A DNA stretch of 64,000 nt, taken from positions 1,736,001-1,800,000 of the forward strand of contig NZ_CP072036.1 of the NCBI RefSeq assembly GCF_018847375.1. Reading direction: 5' to 3'. Made by a program: the position numbers and the translations under genes. The notes beneath the pieces were generated by a model. The model saw only the letters and a list, made by a program, of their open reading frames with translations. It was not told the DNA's origin and ran no database searches. This DNA is from Akkermansia massiliensis. Its GTDB lineage: Bacteria > Verrucomicrobiota > Verrucomicrobiia > Verrucomicrobiales > Akkermansiaceae. Shown here piece after piece: positions 8,082 to 16,754 of this stretch. The first letter of the stretch is position 1. Every line of letters begins with the position of its first letter.

Positions 8082-8807
8082 TCAGCTGATGGTGGTGCCG
8101 ATGGGTTCCCCGAGCAGGGCGCGCGTGATGTTGCCCGGCGTGTGCATGTCGAATACGATGATGGGCTTCTTGTTGTCCATGCACAGGGTGAAGGCCGTGG
8201 AGTCCATCACCTTGAGCTGGCGTTCCAGGCATTCCTGGTAGGAAATGGCGTCAAAGCGCTTGGCGTCGGAAACCTTCTTGGGGTCCGCATCATAAACGCC
8301 GTCCACGGAGGTGGCCTTCATGACCACTTCCGCATTGATCTCGCTGGCGCGCAGGGCCGCCGTAGTGTCTGTGGAAAAGAACGGATTGCCGGTGCCGGCG
8401 GCGAAGATGACGATTTTATTGTTGTCCAGGTAGGTGCGGGCTTTCAGGCGGATGAAGGATTCCGCCACGTTTTTCATTTCAATGGCGGACTGCACCACGC
8501 AGGGGACTCCCGCGCGTTCCAGCGCGCTTTGGAGAGCCAGGGCGTTCATCACCGTGGCGAGCATGCCTACGTAGTCCGCCGTGGCGCGGTCCATGCCGCG
8601 CACGCTGGCTTTAGCCCCGCGCCAGAAGTTGCCGCCGCCCACGACCAGGCCGATCTGCACGCCGGCGCGGTGCGCCTGGGCGATTTCTTCAGCAATGCGG
8701 GCGACGATTTCCGGGGAAATGTTGTCCATGCTGCCGGGGCTGCGCAGGGCTTCTCCGCTGAGTTTCAGGAGGATTCTTTGATAGGCGGGTGCGGATGTGT
8801 CAGACAT
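8082..8807 (-). CDS. pyrH: UMP kinase (uridylate kinase)
   Basis: PyrH phosphorylates UMP to UDP with ATP in pyrimidine nucleotide synthesis. The 241-aa protein has the amino-acid-kinase fold signatures: [10 protein letters not shown] near the start, the glycine-rich [10 protein letters not shown], the UMP-site segment [17 protein letters not shown], and [11 protein letters not shown] followed by [10 protein letters not shown] near the end. The length is typical of the bacterial hexameric enzyme. It heads the pyrH-frr-bactofilin series on the minus strand. Confidence 0.96.
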   Translation of the reverse strand: MSDTSAPAYQRILLKLSGEALRSPGSMDNISPEIVARIAEEIAQAHRAGVQIGLVVGGGNFWRGAKASVRGMDRATADYVGMLATVMNALALQSALERAGVPCVVQSAIEMKNVAESFIRLKARTYLDNNKIVIFAAGTGNPFFSTDTTAALRASEINAEVVMKATSVDGVYDADPKKVSDAKRFDAISYQECLERQLKVMDSTAFTLCMDNKKPIIVFDMHTPGNITRALLGEPIGTTIS

Positions 8808-8873
8808 AGATGCGGATTTTACGCAGACAAGATTGAAATTTCACGGGGCAAAAAGAAAGCAAAAAGAGAGCAC

Positions 8874-9782
8874 CTACTGATTTTTCTCCGCCGTGCCGGA
8901 GATTTCCACCTGGATGGGGCTTCTGCTCTCCAGACTGCGGGTGGGGAAGGGGAAGGAAATGCCCTCTGCTGCAAAGCGGTGCTTGATGTCGTGGGCAAGC
9001 GTTTTCTGGCAGTCCAGAAAGTTGTCCTTCAGGCACCAGGCGCCGATTTTGAATCCCAGGGAGGAATCCTGGAATCCGGTGAACATGATGACGGGAGCCG
9101 GGTCGTCCAGGCAGAGCTTGTTCTGTTTGACCACTTCCTGCAATATGCTCACGACGTGTTCAATGTCGCAATTGTAGTCCACGCCCAGGTCCAGGTCACA
9201 GCGGCGCGTGGAAAAGCGGGTGATGTTGCTCACCGGGTTTTTGATGATCATTTCATTGGGTATGCGGACCATGGTGTTGTTCGGCAGCCGGAGCTGGACG
9301 GACATGAGGTTGATGGAGTCCACATTGCCGGTGATGCCGCCCACTTCAATCATGTCCCCCAGGTTGATTTGCTTTTCCCCCACCAGGAAGAGGCCGCTGA
9401 TGATGTTGGACAGGGAAGTCTGGGAGGCGAAGCCGACCGCCACGCCGATGATGCTGGCCGCGCCCAGCAGGGTGAGGATGTCGAACCCCATCAGGGCGAA
9501 GGCTTCCACGCCGATGATGATGTAGCCTGCCTCCTTGACTATTTTAACGGTCAGGCGGGACGCCTGGGGAGACATTTTCAGGGCGGTGATTTTCCGGAGC
9601 ACCTGGCAGAGCAGCTTCAGGAGAATCCAGCTGACTACCAGCCATATCACCACATGCAGGATTTTGGCGCCCACGGACTGCACCATCTCCAGCTTGAGCC
9701 AGTCCGGCATGTTCAGAAAATCCATGGTTCTTGTCCAGATATCTTCCCTGGAGGATGCGGCTGCCATGAAATTCATATTCAT
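8874..9782 (-). CDS. Small-conductance mechanosensitive channel (MscS family)
   Basis: The 302-aa inner-membrane protein has three hydrophobic segments before residue 150. The third is the Gly/Ala-rich pore helix (LLGAASIIGVAVGFASQTSLSN). The MscS beta domain follows (INLGDMIEVGGITGNVDSINL and the motif RLPNNTMVRIPNEMI), then a cytoplasmic vestibule region. MscS channels release solutes on hypo-osmotic shock by opening under membrane tension. The size is close to E. coli MscS (286 aa). It lies 66 bp upstream of pyrH on the same strand, with 145 bp to the next upstream gene. Confidence 0.93.
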   Translation of the reverse strand: MNMNFMAAASSREDIWTRTMDFLNMPDWLKLEMVQSVGAKILHVVIWLVVSWILLKLLCQVLRKITALKMSPQASRLTVKIVKEAGYIIIGVEAFALMGFDILTLLGAASIIGVAVGFASQTSLSNIISGLFLVGEKQINLGDMIEVGGITGNVDSINLMSVQLRLPNNTMVRIPNEMIIKNPVSNITRFSTRRCDLDLGVDYNCDIEHVVSILQEVVKQNKLCLDDPAPVIMFTGFQDSSLGFKIGAWCLKDNFLDCQKTLAHDIKHRFAAEGISFPFPTRSLESRSPIQVEISGTAEKNQ

Positions 9783-9927
9783 GCCAAGGATGTAGCAAAC
9801 ACCCCTGTGCGGCTCAAGGGGCGTGCGCGTATTCCTCCTGATTTATGACAGTTCCGGCATTTCCGGAAAGGGAGAGGCCGCGGCCGGGGAAGGGGGGATA
9901 GCCGGGAATGTGCGCCTTAAAGGGCCG

Positions 9928-10971
9928 TCAGGTACCGGATACGCGCGTCAAGATAGAGAAAAAGCGGGAGGGCCTGTTCGGAATGAGGTACACTTTTCCT
10001 CCGGCGGAAAAGAAAATGACTTCCATGCCCTTTTCCGTCCCCCGGTCTACACGAGCCATTTTCCATTCCCCTGTAGGACTGGCGGACGTATAAACCAGAT
10101 AAAATTTCAGGGAACCGTCCGGGCCTTTCTTGGCCGCTTTTGATTTATTGGAAAAGTCATACAGTTCTCCCGCCTGGTTCTTCCAGATTCCGTTTAACAG
10201 CTGGTCCACCGGTCTGCCCTCGGAATTGAATGGCTTCATGTAATTGTGGATGGCGATCGCTTCCTCCATGCTTCCCTGCTGGGCCAGCTGCTTCTGCCTT
10301 TTTTCCACGGCGGCCAGATATTTCCGGGTTAACGGCTGGCACGCCTTGGAGTATTCCGTCAGGAATTCCTGGTGCAGGTTGTTCAATCCCGGCTCCGGTG
10401 ATTTGATGATGTTTTGCCTGCCGTCTTGCAGGGTGAGCCAGTCAGTACTGGAGTCCTTGTAAATCTGAATGATGGTGGAGTCGTCTTTTTTAACCCAGAT
10501 GCGCAGGGGCTCCCCGGTGAAGACCACTATTTCCCGGGAGGATTTTCCGGGGTCCGCCCACTGGTCCTGGGGCTGGAATGCTGTTTGTTTAATGTCTTTT
10601 GAGAACCGCCTCAGTCCGGCATCCAGAAACTGCGTGAATTCGTTGCTGTCCCCGTTCTTTTTCCACGCCTTTCCTATGAAGAACGGGTCGATGGTGTTGG
10701 AAGAAGGCGGAGAGAGAATATCTTTTTTGATGTTTTGAAGAACGGATTGAATCTGTTTGGCTTTTTCAAAGTCGGATTGATTGACCGCCTGCTGCTGGAG
10801 GGCGAGAAGTTTTTTTGAAAATGCGGGAAGAAGAGCTTCCCCGCGCCTGGTGCAGAATTTTTGATAGGCTGTTTCAAGGTCCCTGATGTTTTCAGGCGCT
10901 TGGGCATTTGCGGCCCAGACGGAGCCTGCAAGGGCAGAAATCAACAGGAAAGCCGGCATGAAGTAGTTCAT
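9928..10971 (-). CDS. Exported protein of unknown function
   Basis: The 347-aa product starts with a signal peptide (MNYFMPAFLLISALAGSVWA). A helical, coiled-coil-like segment follows (residues about 28-95, with LETAYQKFCTRRGEALLPAF and LQQQAVNQSDFEKAKQIQSVL). Two beta-rich C-terminal parts come next, the last starting near LLNGIWKNQAGELYDFS. The arrangement of an N-terminal helical segment rich in phrases like 'DFEKAKQIQ' followed by a lipocalin-like or C-type 'GxW' module is common among unnamed Planctomycetes/Verrucomicrobia periplasmic proteins. I cannot assign a function. It stands alone, with 145 bp to mscS downstream. Confidence 0.8.
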   Translation of the reverse strand: MNYFMPAFLLISALAGSVWAANAQAPENIRDLETAYQKFCTRRGEALLPAFSKKLLALQQQAVNQSDFEKAKQIQSVLQNIKKDILSPPSSNTIDPFFIGKAWKKNGDSNEFTQFLDAGLRRFSKDIKQTAFQPQDQWADPGKSSREIVVFTGEPLRIWVKKDDSTIIQIYKDSSTDWLTLQDGRQNIIKSPEPGLNNLHQEFLTEYSKACQPLTRKYLAAVEKRQKQLAQQGSMEEAIAIHNYMKPFNSEGRPVDQLLNGIWKNQAGELYDFSNKSKAAKKGPDGSLKFYLVYTSASPTGEWKMARVDRGTEKGMEVIFFSAGGKVYLIPNRPSRFFSILTRVSGT

Positions 10972-11031
10972 TCCGGGTAAATTAGAACGGAAGGGTCCGT
11001 TGTCAATACTTATATGTTAGAGAAAAGCGGC

Positions 11032-11065
11032 AAAAAGGCCGTTCCCCGGAAAAGGGAACGGCCTT
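11032..11065 (-). terminator. Rho-independent terminator of the peroxiredoxin gene
   Basis: On the minus strand a 12-bp perfect stem (AAGGCCGTTCCC, 11065-11054, with GGGAACGGCCTT, 11046-11035) and a 7-base loop run into TTTTTG. It lies 20 bases after the stop codon. Confidence 0.9.
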
Positions 11066-11084
11066 GAAATATTGCCGGGGCAGC

Positions 11085-11708
11085 TTACTTGCTGAGGTAG
11101 GAGGCCACGCCTTCGTGGGACGGGGTCATGGCCGCTTCACCCTTGTGCCAGCCAAGGGGGCAGACTTCTCCGTACAGCTCAAAGTGCTGGAGGGCGTCTA
11201 CCACGCGGATGGCTTCATCAATGGAGCGTCCCAGCGGGAAGTCGTTGATGAGCTGGTGGCGGACGATGCCGTCCTTGTCGATCAGGAAGAGGCCGCGGTA
11301 GGCGATCAGTTCCCCGTTGACTTCCACGTTGCCGTCTTCGTCAATTTCCTCGTCTCCGGCCAGAACGCCGTAGTCGGCGGAAATGGTCTTGTTGATGTCG
11401 GAAACGATGGGGTAGCTCACGCCCTGGATGCCGCCCTGGTCACGGGGGGTGTTCACCCAGGCCCAGTGGGAGAATTCGCTGTCCGTGGAGCAGCCTACGA
11501 CGGCTACGTCACGCTTGTCGAATTCGCCCAGGGCTTCCTGGAAGCCGATCAATTCAGTGGGGCACACAAACGTGAAGTCCTTCGGGTAGAAGAACAGGAT
11601 CACGTACTTTTTGCCCTTGAACTGGTCAAGACTGAAATCCGGTACGATGGTACCGTTTACAACTGCGTTTGCACTGAAATGAGGTGCCGGTTTTCCTATG
11701 AGGAGCAT
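11085..11708 (-). CDS. 2-Cys peroxiredoxin (AhpC/Prx1 type)
   Basis: It reduces hydrogen peroxide and organic peroxides using a cysteine pair. The 207-aa protein has the peroxidatic Cys49 in DFTFVCPTELIGF and the resolving Cys183 in EVCPLGWHKGEA, both typical of decameric 2-Cys peroxiredoxins. The GGIQ segment next to the active site (QGGIQGVSYP), close to the GGLG motif of sensitive eukaryotic Prx, is present. No signal peptide is seen, so it should act in the cytoplasm. No dedicated reductase gene (ahpF) is adjacent, so a thioredoxin elsewhere probably recycles it. It is monocistronic with its own terminator. The 135-bp divergent gap to the NSS transporter must hold both promoters. Confidence 0.95.
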   Translation of the reverse strand: MLLIGKPAPHFSANAVVNGTIVPDFSLDQFKGKKYVILFFYPKDFTFVCPTELIGFQEALGEFDKRDVAVVGCSTDSEFSHWAWVNTPRDQGGIQGVSYPIVSDINKTISADYGVLAGDEEIDEDGNVEVNGELIAYRGLFLIDKDGIVRHQLINDFPLGRSIDEAIRVVDALQHFELYGEVCPLGWHKGEAAMTPSHEGVASYLSK

Positions 11709-11843
11709 GGTCGGTTTTTTGGTTTGGTTCTAAAAGAATGATTCCAAAAAACGAACGAAAGTCAAGTGGCAATGATGCCTTCTCTGTGGCAAAAGGACCT
11801 GTTTTCTCTTGAAAATGAAGCTTTTTTTGTCAGTATTGCCTGC

Positions 11844-13553
11844 ATGTCATCCTCAAAGGCGCAACAAGACGAGTGGTCCGGCAAAATTGGCGTGATTCTT
11901 GCTGTGGCCGGAAGCGCCGTGGGGCTGGGCAACTTTCTGCGTTTTCCGGGGCTGGCGGCCCAGTACGGCGGGGGCGCCTTCATGGTGGCGTACGGTCTCA
12001 TGCTGGTGCTGGTGGGCGTGCCCGTGGCATGGGCGGAGTGGTCCATCGGGCGGCGCGGCGGCCAGATGGGAGCCCACTGCGCCCCCGGCGTATTCTGGTA
12101 CCTGACCAAGGGGTCCAGGCTGTGGAAGTTCCTGGGGGTGCTCGCGGTTCTGGGCCCTTCCTCCGTGGCCTTTTACTATATGGTGGTGGAGGCGTGGTGC
12201 TGCGGCTATTTCTGGAAGATGCTGACCCAGCCGGAGGTATTTGCCACGGCTGAGGGAACGGCGCAGACCTTTTTCAGTTTCACGGGGATGTACGGGGACG
12301 GGAGCGCCCTGCTGTCTAACAACGGGCTGCTCTGGATCGTCGGCGGAGTCATCCTGCTGAACCTGGGAATCATTTACCGGGGCATCAGCAAGGGAATCGA
12401 GATGTTTTCACGCTGGTTCATGCCGATACTCCTGCTGATTTCCCTGGTGCTGCTGGTGCGCATTTTGTGCATCGGCACGCCGGACCCATCCTATCCGGAC
12501 CGCAGCATTGAGCAGGGGCTGGGGTATATGTGGAATCCCAGCAAGGTGCTGGTGGAGGAGCAGGACCGGGACAGCGGGGAGTGGAAGACGGTTTCCATGG
12601 TGTCCGCCTCCCACCGGGGGGCCATGGATGAAGCCGTGCGGCAGGTGGAAATGTCCGGCGGAACCCGCAGGCTGACCGAGGTGACGTTGTGGGACGGCCT
12701 GAAAAACATTGAACTTTGGATAGCGGCGGCCGGGCAGGTGTTCCTGAGCCTTTCCGTAGGGACGGGGCTGATCCTGACTTATGCGAGCTACGTCAGGAAG
12801 AAGGAGGACATCGCATTGAGCGGCCTTTCCGCGGCCGCCTCCAACGAGGTGTGCGAGGTGGGCATTGCCGGCATGATGACGGTGCCTGCCGCCGTGGCGT
12901 TCCTGGGGGTGGCCGGAGCCGCCGGGCAGGGAACTTTTGCGCTGGGGTTCATGGTGCTTCCGCAGGCCTTTGCCAAGATGGGCTCCAGCGTGATCTTCGG
13001 CAGCCTGTTTTTCCTGCTCCTGACCGTGGCGGCGGTTACCAGCTCCATTTCCATGATGCAGGTGGGCCTGTCCTTTATTGAAGAGTTCATGGGGTTGAAA
13101 CGCAAGATGGCCGTGGTGGTGCAGGGTTTTTTCACGGCCACGGGCACGCTGATCGTCGCCTGGTACAGCGGCAACCTGCTGGCGATGGATACGTATGATT
13201 TCTTCCTGGGCACCCTGTGTTTCTTTGTAAGCGCCATGGTGATGATGATTCTGTTTTCCTGGAAGCTGGGAGTGGACCGGGGGCTGATGGATCTGGAAGA
13301 CGGTTCCGTCATCCGCATTCCCAGAATCTACCGCTTCATCATGAAGTTCGTGACGCCCACGCTGCTGCTGGCGATTTTCCTGACCTGGCTGGCCCAGAAC
13401 ATCTGGGTGAAGCAGGCCGCCCCCATTGAAGCGCTGGGACGCGGGGAGCATGGCGCGGTTATTCCGATGGGCTTTCTGGCGGCCTACACCCTGTTCCTGC
13501 TCTTTATCACCATGGCGTCCGGAAGGCACAAGGTGTACCACGGCCCGCGGTAG
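11844..13553 (+). CDS. Sodium-dependent symporter, NSS (SNF) family
   Basis: The 569-aa inner-membrane protein has about 12 hydrophobic helices and the NSS hallmark start GKIGVILAVAGSAVGLGNF-LRFP, where the unwound helix 1 binds sodium and substrate. A second hallmark segment is GQVFLSLSVGTGLILTYASY (helix 6 region). Family members import amino acids, tryptophan-like compounds or osmolytes with Na+. The substrate cannot be read from the sequence. I start at 11844 (MSSSKAQQDEWSGKIG), although the frame extends 26 codons upstream. Before the helix 6 region there is an extra hydrophilic stretch of about 45 residues (from VEEQDRDSGEWKTV to SGGTRRLTE) that compact bacterial homologues lack. Confidence 0.93.
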   Translation: MSSSKAQQDEWSGKIGVILAVAGSAVGLGNFLRFPGLAAQYGGGAFMVAYGLMLVLVGVPVAWAEWSIGRRGGQMGAHCAPGVFWYLTKGSRLWKFLGVLAVLGPSSVAFYYMVVEAWCCGYFWKMLTQPEVFATAEGTAQTFFSFTGMYGDGSALLSNNGLLWIVGGVILLNLGIIYRGISKGIEMFSRWFMPILLLISLVLLVRILCIGTPDPSYPDRSIEQGLGYMWNPSKVLVEEQDRDSGEWKTVSMVSASHRGAMDEAVRQVEMSGGTRRLTEVTLWDGLKNIELWIAAAGQVFLSLSVGTGLILTYASYVRKKEDIALSGLSAAASNEVCEVGIAGMMTVPAAVAFLGVAGAAGQGTFALGFMVLPQAFAKMGSSVIFGSLFFLLLTVAAVTSSISMMQVGLSFIEEFMGLKRKMAVVVQGFFTATGTLIVAWYSGNLLAMDTYDFFLGTLCFFVSAMVMMILFSWKLGVDRGLMDLEDGSVIRIPRIYRFIMKFVTPTLLLAIFLTWLAQNIWVKQAAPIEALGRGEHGAVIPMGFLAAYTLFLLFITMASGRHKVYHGPR

Positions 13554-13656
13554 GCGGGGGAAAACCGGCGCGGATGTCCGTTTATCCGTGGCTTGCAGCA
13601 GCCGGAGGTCCAATCCGGAGGCTTGACCGCCGCCGGATTTGATATAGTCTGTTACC

Positions 13657-15216
13657 ATGTCCAGAATGAGGAGGATACGCAGGAAAAAGCCCCGTGCCGG
13701 AGGCATTTGGAAAAAGCTGTTGCTGTGGGGCGTGCTGGGGGCTCTGGTGCTGGCTGTGGCGGCGGTAGCCGGCTCCTACCTGTATGTCAGGTCCTATTTG
13801 AAGAGTGACGATTTTTTAACCATGCTGGGGCAGTCCGCCGTTGACGACATGAATGTGGATGCCGCCAGGATAGCCCCGCTGGACTGGGACGGTTCCGGCA
13901 TCCGGTGCGACGGCGTGACGATGGAAGGGCATGAGTTCTTAACCTCCCTCCAGGCAAAAAACATTGAAACGGAGTTCAGCCGCTGGGATTTGCTGAAGCG
14001 CGCCTTTGTGATTACCTCCGTGAATATTGCGGAGCTGAAGCTTCAACTGTCCCCGGCGCCCTTCCGTTTCCGGGAAAAGGAAGAGGGACCCAGGAGCTGG
14101 GTGGAAAAGAATATCCTGCCGGATACGTTCCGCCTGGAAAAGGGGAGCATTGATTCCCTGTCCGTCTCCTACGGTGTTCCCGGCAGGCTGTACGCCCTGA
14201 ACGGAACCCGTGTGGAGAGTACCCATGATGCCGGGTCCAGCCAGTACAAGTTTGACGTGCAGGGGGGCAGGCTGCTCCTTCCCTTCAAGGGCTGTCCGGA
14301 GTTTTCCCTGATGTCCGGCACGGCGCAGTTCAACCATTCCAGCAGGCGGGTGAACGTTCCCTCCTGCCGCCTGACCACGGATGCCGGCGGCTATGTGGAC
14401 ATCAAGGGGGACTGGGACGGCCTTTCCTCCTCCTGGACGGCGAATATGGTGGTGAACAGCGTTCCCGCCTCTTCCATCCTGGAGAATGACTGGAAGAAGC
14501 ATGTCCAGGGCAGTGTGAGCGGCGGGGTGGACCTGCGCGGCGGCCGGGACGGCGTGACGCATGTGGCCGGGCTGGTAAGATTGCAGGACGGGATGCTGAC
14601 CGGGCTTCCCGTCCTGGACAGGCTGGCTCTCTTCTGCGGTTCTTCCAGATTCCGCCAGCTCCCCCTGCACAAGGCGTCCGCCCAGTTCCGCTATAAGGAA
14701 GCCGCCTGGCATGTCTCCGACATTCTGGTGGAGAGCGAAAATCTGGTGAGGGTGGAAGGCTGGCTGGAAATCGGAAAAGGAGGCGAGCTTAACGGAAGGT
14801 TGCAGGTGGGCCTGCGGTCCGACGGCCTGTGGAGCGCCCTGCCGGGCTTTTCCGACGTGTTTTCCGCTTCCCGCCAGGGAGCCGGAGGCAATCTGGTATG
14901 GGCCAATGTGAACATTGGCGGCACGCTGGACAACCCGTCGGAAGACTTGTCCGCGCGGCTTATCAAGGCGGCGGGAGACCGCCTGACGGAGATCGGCATG
15001 GGCAAGGTGGCGGAAGTGGCGGACGTCGCGTCGCGCCTGCTGAACAAGGGGGCCGGGGAAGGCAGGGGGAAGGATGGCACGGAAAAGGGTAACGGGGGGT
15101 TCAGGATTCCGGCCGCAGACCAGGTTCCCGCTCCCGTCATGCCCCAGCTTCAGGACGCCGCGGAGAAGGGGCTCAAGACCGGGAGCGACCTGATGAACGG
15201 ATTGATGAATTTGTAA
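13657..15216 (+). CDS. Membrane-anchored AsmA-like protein
   Basis: The 519-aa protein has a basic N-terminus (MSRMRRIRRKKPRAGG), one transmembrane helix (about residues 21-44, LLLWGVLGALVLAVAAVAGSY), and a long beta-rich domain outside the cytoplasm. Phrases such as VDIKGDWDGLSSSWTANM, GSVSGGVDLRGGRDGVTHVAG and VNIGGTLDNPSEDLSARLIKAA are typical of the C-terminal part of AsmA/TamB/YhdP-like bridge proteins, which are involved in lipid transfer to the outer membrane or in its assembly. The Gly/Lys-rich low-complexity stretch near residues 465-480 (GAGEGRGKDGTEKGNGG) is a linker. The next gene starts 14 bp downstream, suggesting co-transcription. The family assignment is by pattern; no specific member is recognised. 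Confidence 0.75.
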   Translation: MSRMRRIRRKKPRAGGIWKKLLLWGVLGALVLAVAAVAGSYLYVRSYLKSDDFLTMLGQSAVDDMNVDAARIAPLDWDGSGIRCDGVTMEGHEFLTSLQAKNIETEFSRWDLLKRAFVITSVNIAELKLQLSPAPFRFREKEEGPRSWVEKNILPDTFRLEKGSIDSLSVSYGVPGRLYALNGTRVESTHDAGSSQYKFDVQGGRLLLPFKGCPEFSLMSGTAQFNHSSRRVNVPSCRLTTDAGGYVDIKGDWDGLSSSWTANMVVNSVPASSILENDWKKHVQGSVSGGVDLRGGRDGVTHVAGLVRLQDGMLTGLPVLDRLALFCGSSRFRQLPLHKASAQFRYKEAAWHVSDILVESENLVRVEGWLEIGKGGELNGRLQVGLRSDGLWSALPGFSDVFSASRQGAGGNLVWANVNIGGTLDNPSEDLSARLIKAAGDRLTEIGMGKVAEVADVASRLLNKGAGEGRGKDGTEKGNGGFRIPAADQVPAPVMPQLQDAAEKGLKTGSDLMNGLMNL

Positions 15217-15230
15217 CCTGATTTTTCCAG

Positions 15231-15455
15231 ATGAAACTTTATCCCTACCAGACAGTGCAGGCAGTGGCCGTTATTGCGGAGCGCATCGCGGATACGGCTT
15301 TCCGCGCCACCCTGCCGAACGGCAAGACTACTGTGGCTTTTGTGGAGAAAAAGAACGCTCCGTTAAGAGATGTGCTCAAGCCGGGCGACCGGGTGAACGT
15401 GACGATTTGCCCGGCGGATTTTGACCGCGCCCGCGTGGACGGCCTGGCGGAATGA
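15231..15455 (+). CDS. IF-1-like OB-fold protein
   Basis: The 74-aa product aligns over nearly its whole length with translation initiation factor IF-1 (72 aa in E. coli). Residues about 15-32 (ERIADTAFRATLPNGK) correspond to the IF-1 block LPNTMFRVELENGH, and residues 51-70 (KPGDRVNVTICPADFDRARV) to GDKVTVELTPYDLSKGRI. It is clearly diverged: the H-I-S-G-K-M-R-K segment is replaced by VEKKNAPLRDVLK. The canonical infA normally sits in the ribosomal protein cluster, so this is probably a second, specialised copy. It follows the AsmA-like gene by 14 bp. The role, whether ribosome binding or another RNA-binding function, is unknown. Confidence 0.7.
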   Translation: MKLYPYQTVQAVAVIAERIADTAFRATLPNGKTTVAFVEKKNAPLRDVLKPGDRVNVTICPADFDRARVDGLAE

Positions 15456-15650
15456 CGGGGGATTGAGGTTCCAACGGCATATTTCAAGCTGTTTTCATTC
15501 CCCTCCTCATATTTGGGAACGTGGACTTTTTGGCACACGGCGGGGGTACGTTTGTGCAGATCCATTTTATTTGCGGGATGGATTCTGCCATGCGGGCTCC
15601 GGGGCCCCTCCCTCCGGATTTTTATTCTGTTTTTAGCCGTTATGGCATTT

Positions 15651-16724
15651 TCATGTGGAAAGGCATATCCATTTTCCCACCGTTTTAAAGCGTCTGAGGA
15701 TGTTGAATACAAAGACTGAAACAGCAAAGACAAGAACTGGTTCAAAGAATTTCAGGATGGAGTGCAGCGTGCTGTTTTCAATGCTGGCGGGTATGCTGTG
15801 ATAGAATAGCATAATGCCTATGGGGTGGAAGACATAGACGAAAAAGACGGAAGGCGCCAGGCTGGATAGTTTAGTAGCCGTTCCCGGAGATAGCCGGGTG
15901 CAGGCTATGGCGCATACCATGGGGAAAATGACCATGAAGATGTTTTGGACGGATATCAATATGAGGGCGGCATGCTGGCTGCCTCCGGCATCCTGCATGG
16001 CGTATTTGCCAACTGCGGCGCACAGCAGCATTGCCAGCGTCAAGAATGAAACAAGGGCAAGGTGCTCGCAAATCCATGCGTGAAGACGGATGATGCGCTT
16101 CCTGCGCGCGCAAAAAATACCAAGCAGGAACCAGGACATGCCGTACGCTCCCTGTGCTTTAAATAAAAAGGGGATGTCATCTAAACCCGCATGGTAAATT
16201 AATTCGGGGGCAGCCCCCAGAATTTGGAAAATGACGGTAAATAACAACAGTGCCGCATCATTCAATTTACTTAACAGAGGGCTGACAAGGCTTAACAGCA
16301 GCAGTTCCCTCAAGAACCACAGTATTCCGTAGGCGGGGAAGGTGTTGAAGATATTACAGCCGAAAACGGCAACCATGTTGGCATAGATGGCATGAAGATT
16401 GAATTTGAAGTAGATCAACGCTCCAATCAGGCACCAGAGAAGATAAGGAATGAACAGTTTGAGAAAACGGCTGTAATTGAGCGCCTTTTTACTGTCCTGT
16501 TTAATAAACAAGGCTGAAATGAAAAAGAAAACGAAGACGGACCAAGCGCCTATTATATTATCGCTGAAATAGTTCCATACATTGGCATGGGATGCTATAA
16601 TGCACAGCATGGTGAGTACCCGGCAGATGTCAATCCAGACAATACGCCCGTGAGATTTAATCTGCTGTGTATTAATGAATTGGTTGTCAGCGATGTTGCT
16701 ACATGCGTGACTGATTGTTTTCAA
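15651..16724 (-). CDS. Acyltransferase-3 family membrane protein
   Basis: The 357-aa protein is an integral membrane acyltransferase with about ten hydrophobic helices. The first conserved block reads GRIVWIDICRVLTMLCIIASHANVW, with the family's catalytic-site His, and the second hallmark comes later (PAYGILWFLRELLLLSLVSP). Family members O-acylate cell-surface sugars or peptidoglycan using acyl donors from the cytoplasm. The start at 16724 gives a rather long hydrophilic N-terminus (35 residues). The DNA is visibly AT-richer than recR upstream, a hint of later acquisition. It lies 30 bp downstream of recR on the same strand and could be co-transcribed. Confidence 0.88.
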   Translation of the reverse strand: MKTISHACSNIADNQFINTQQIKSHGRIVWIDICRVLTMLCIIASHANVWNYFSDNIIGAWSVFVFFFISALFIKQDSKKALNYSRFLKLFIPYLLWCLIGALIYFKFNLHAIYANMVAVFGCNIFNTFPAYGILWFLRELLLLSLVSPLLSKLNDAALLLFTVIFQILGAAPELIYHAGLDDIPFLFKAQGAYGMSWFLLGIFCARRKRIIRLHAWICEHLALVSFLTLAMLLCAAVGKYAMQDAGGSQHAALILISVQNIFMVIFPMVCAIACTRLSPGTATKLSSLAPSVFFVYVFHPIGIMLFYHSIPASIENSTLHSILKFFEPVLVFAVSVFVFNILRRFKTVGKWICLST

Positions 16725-16754
16725 AGGGAGTCCGGGTTTGTTTTTAGAGCGTTT

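Noticed and set aside
8073..9848. 591-codon plus-strand open frame across pyrH and mscS
   Set aside because: It is fully antisense to two conserved genes, and its product is His/Gly/Val-rich without motifs.
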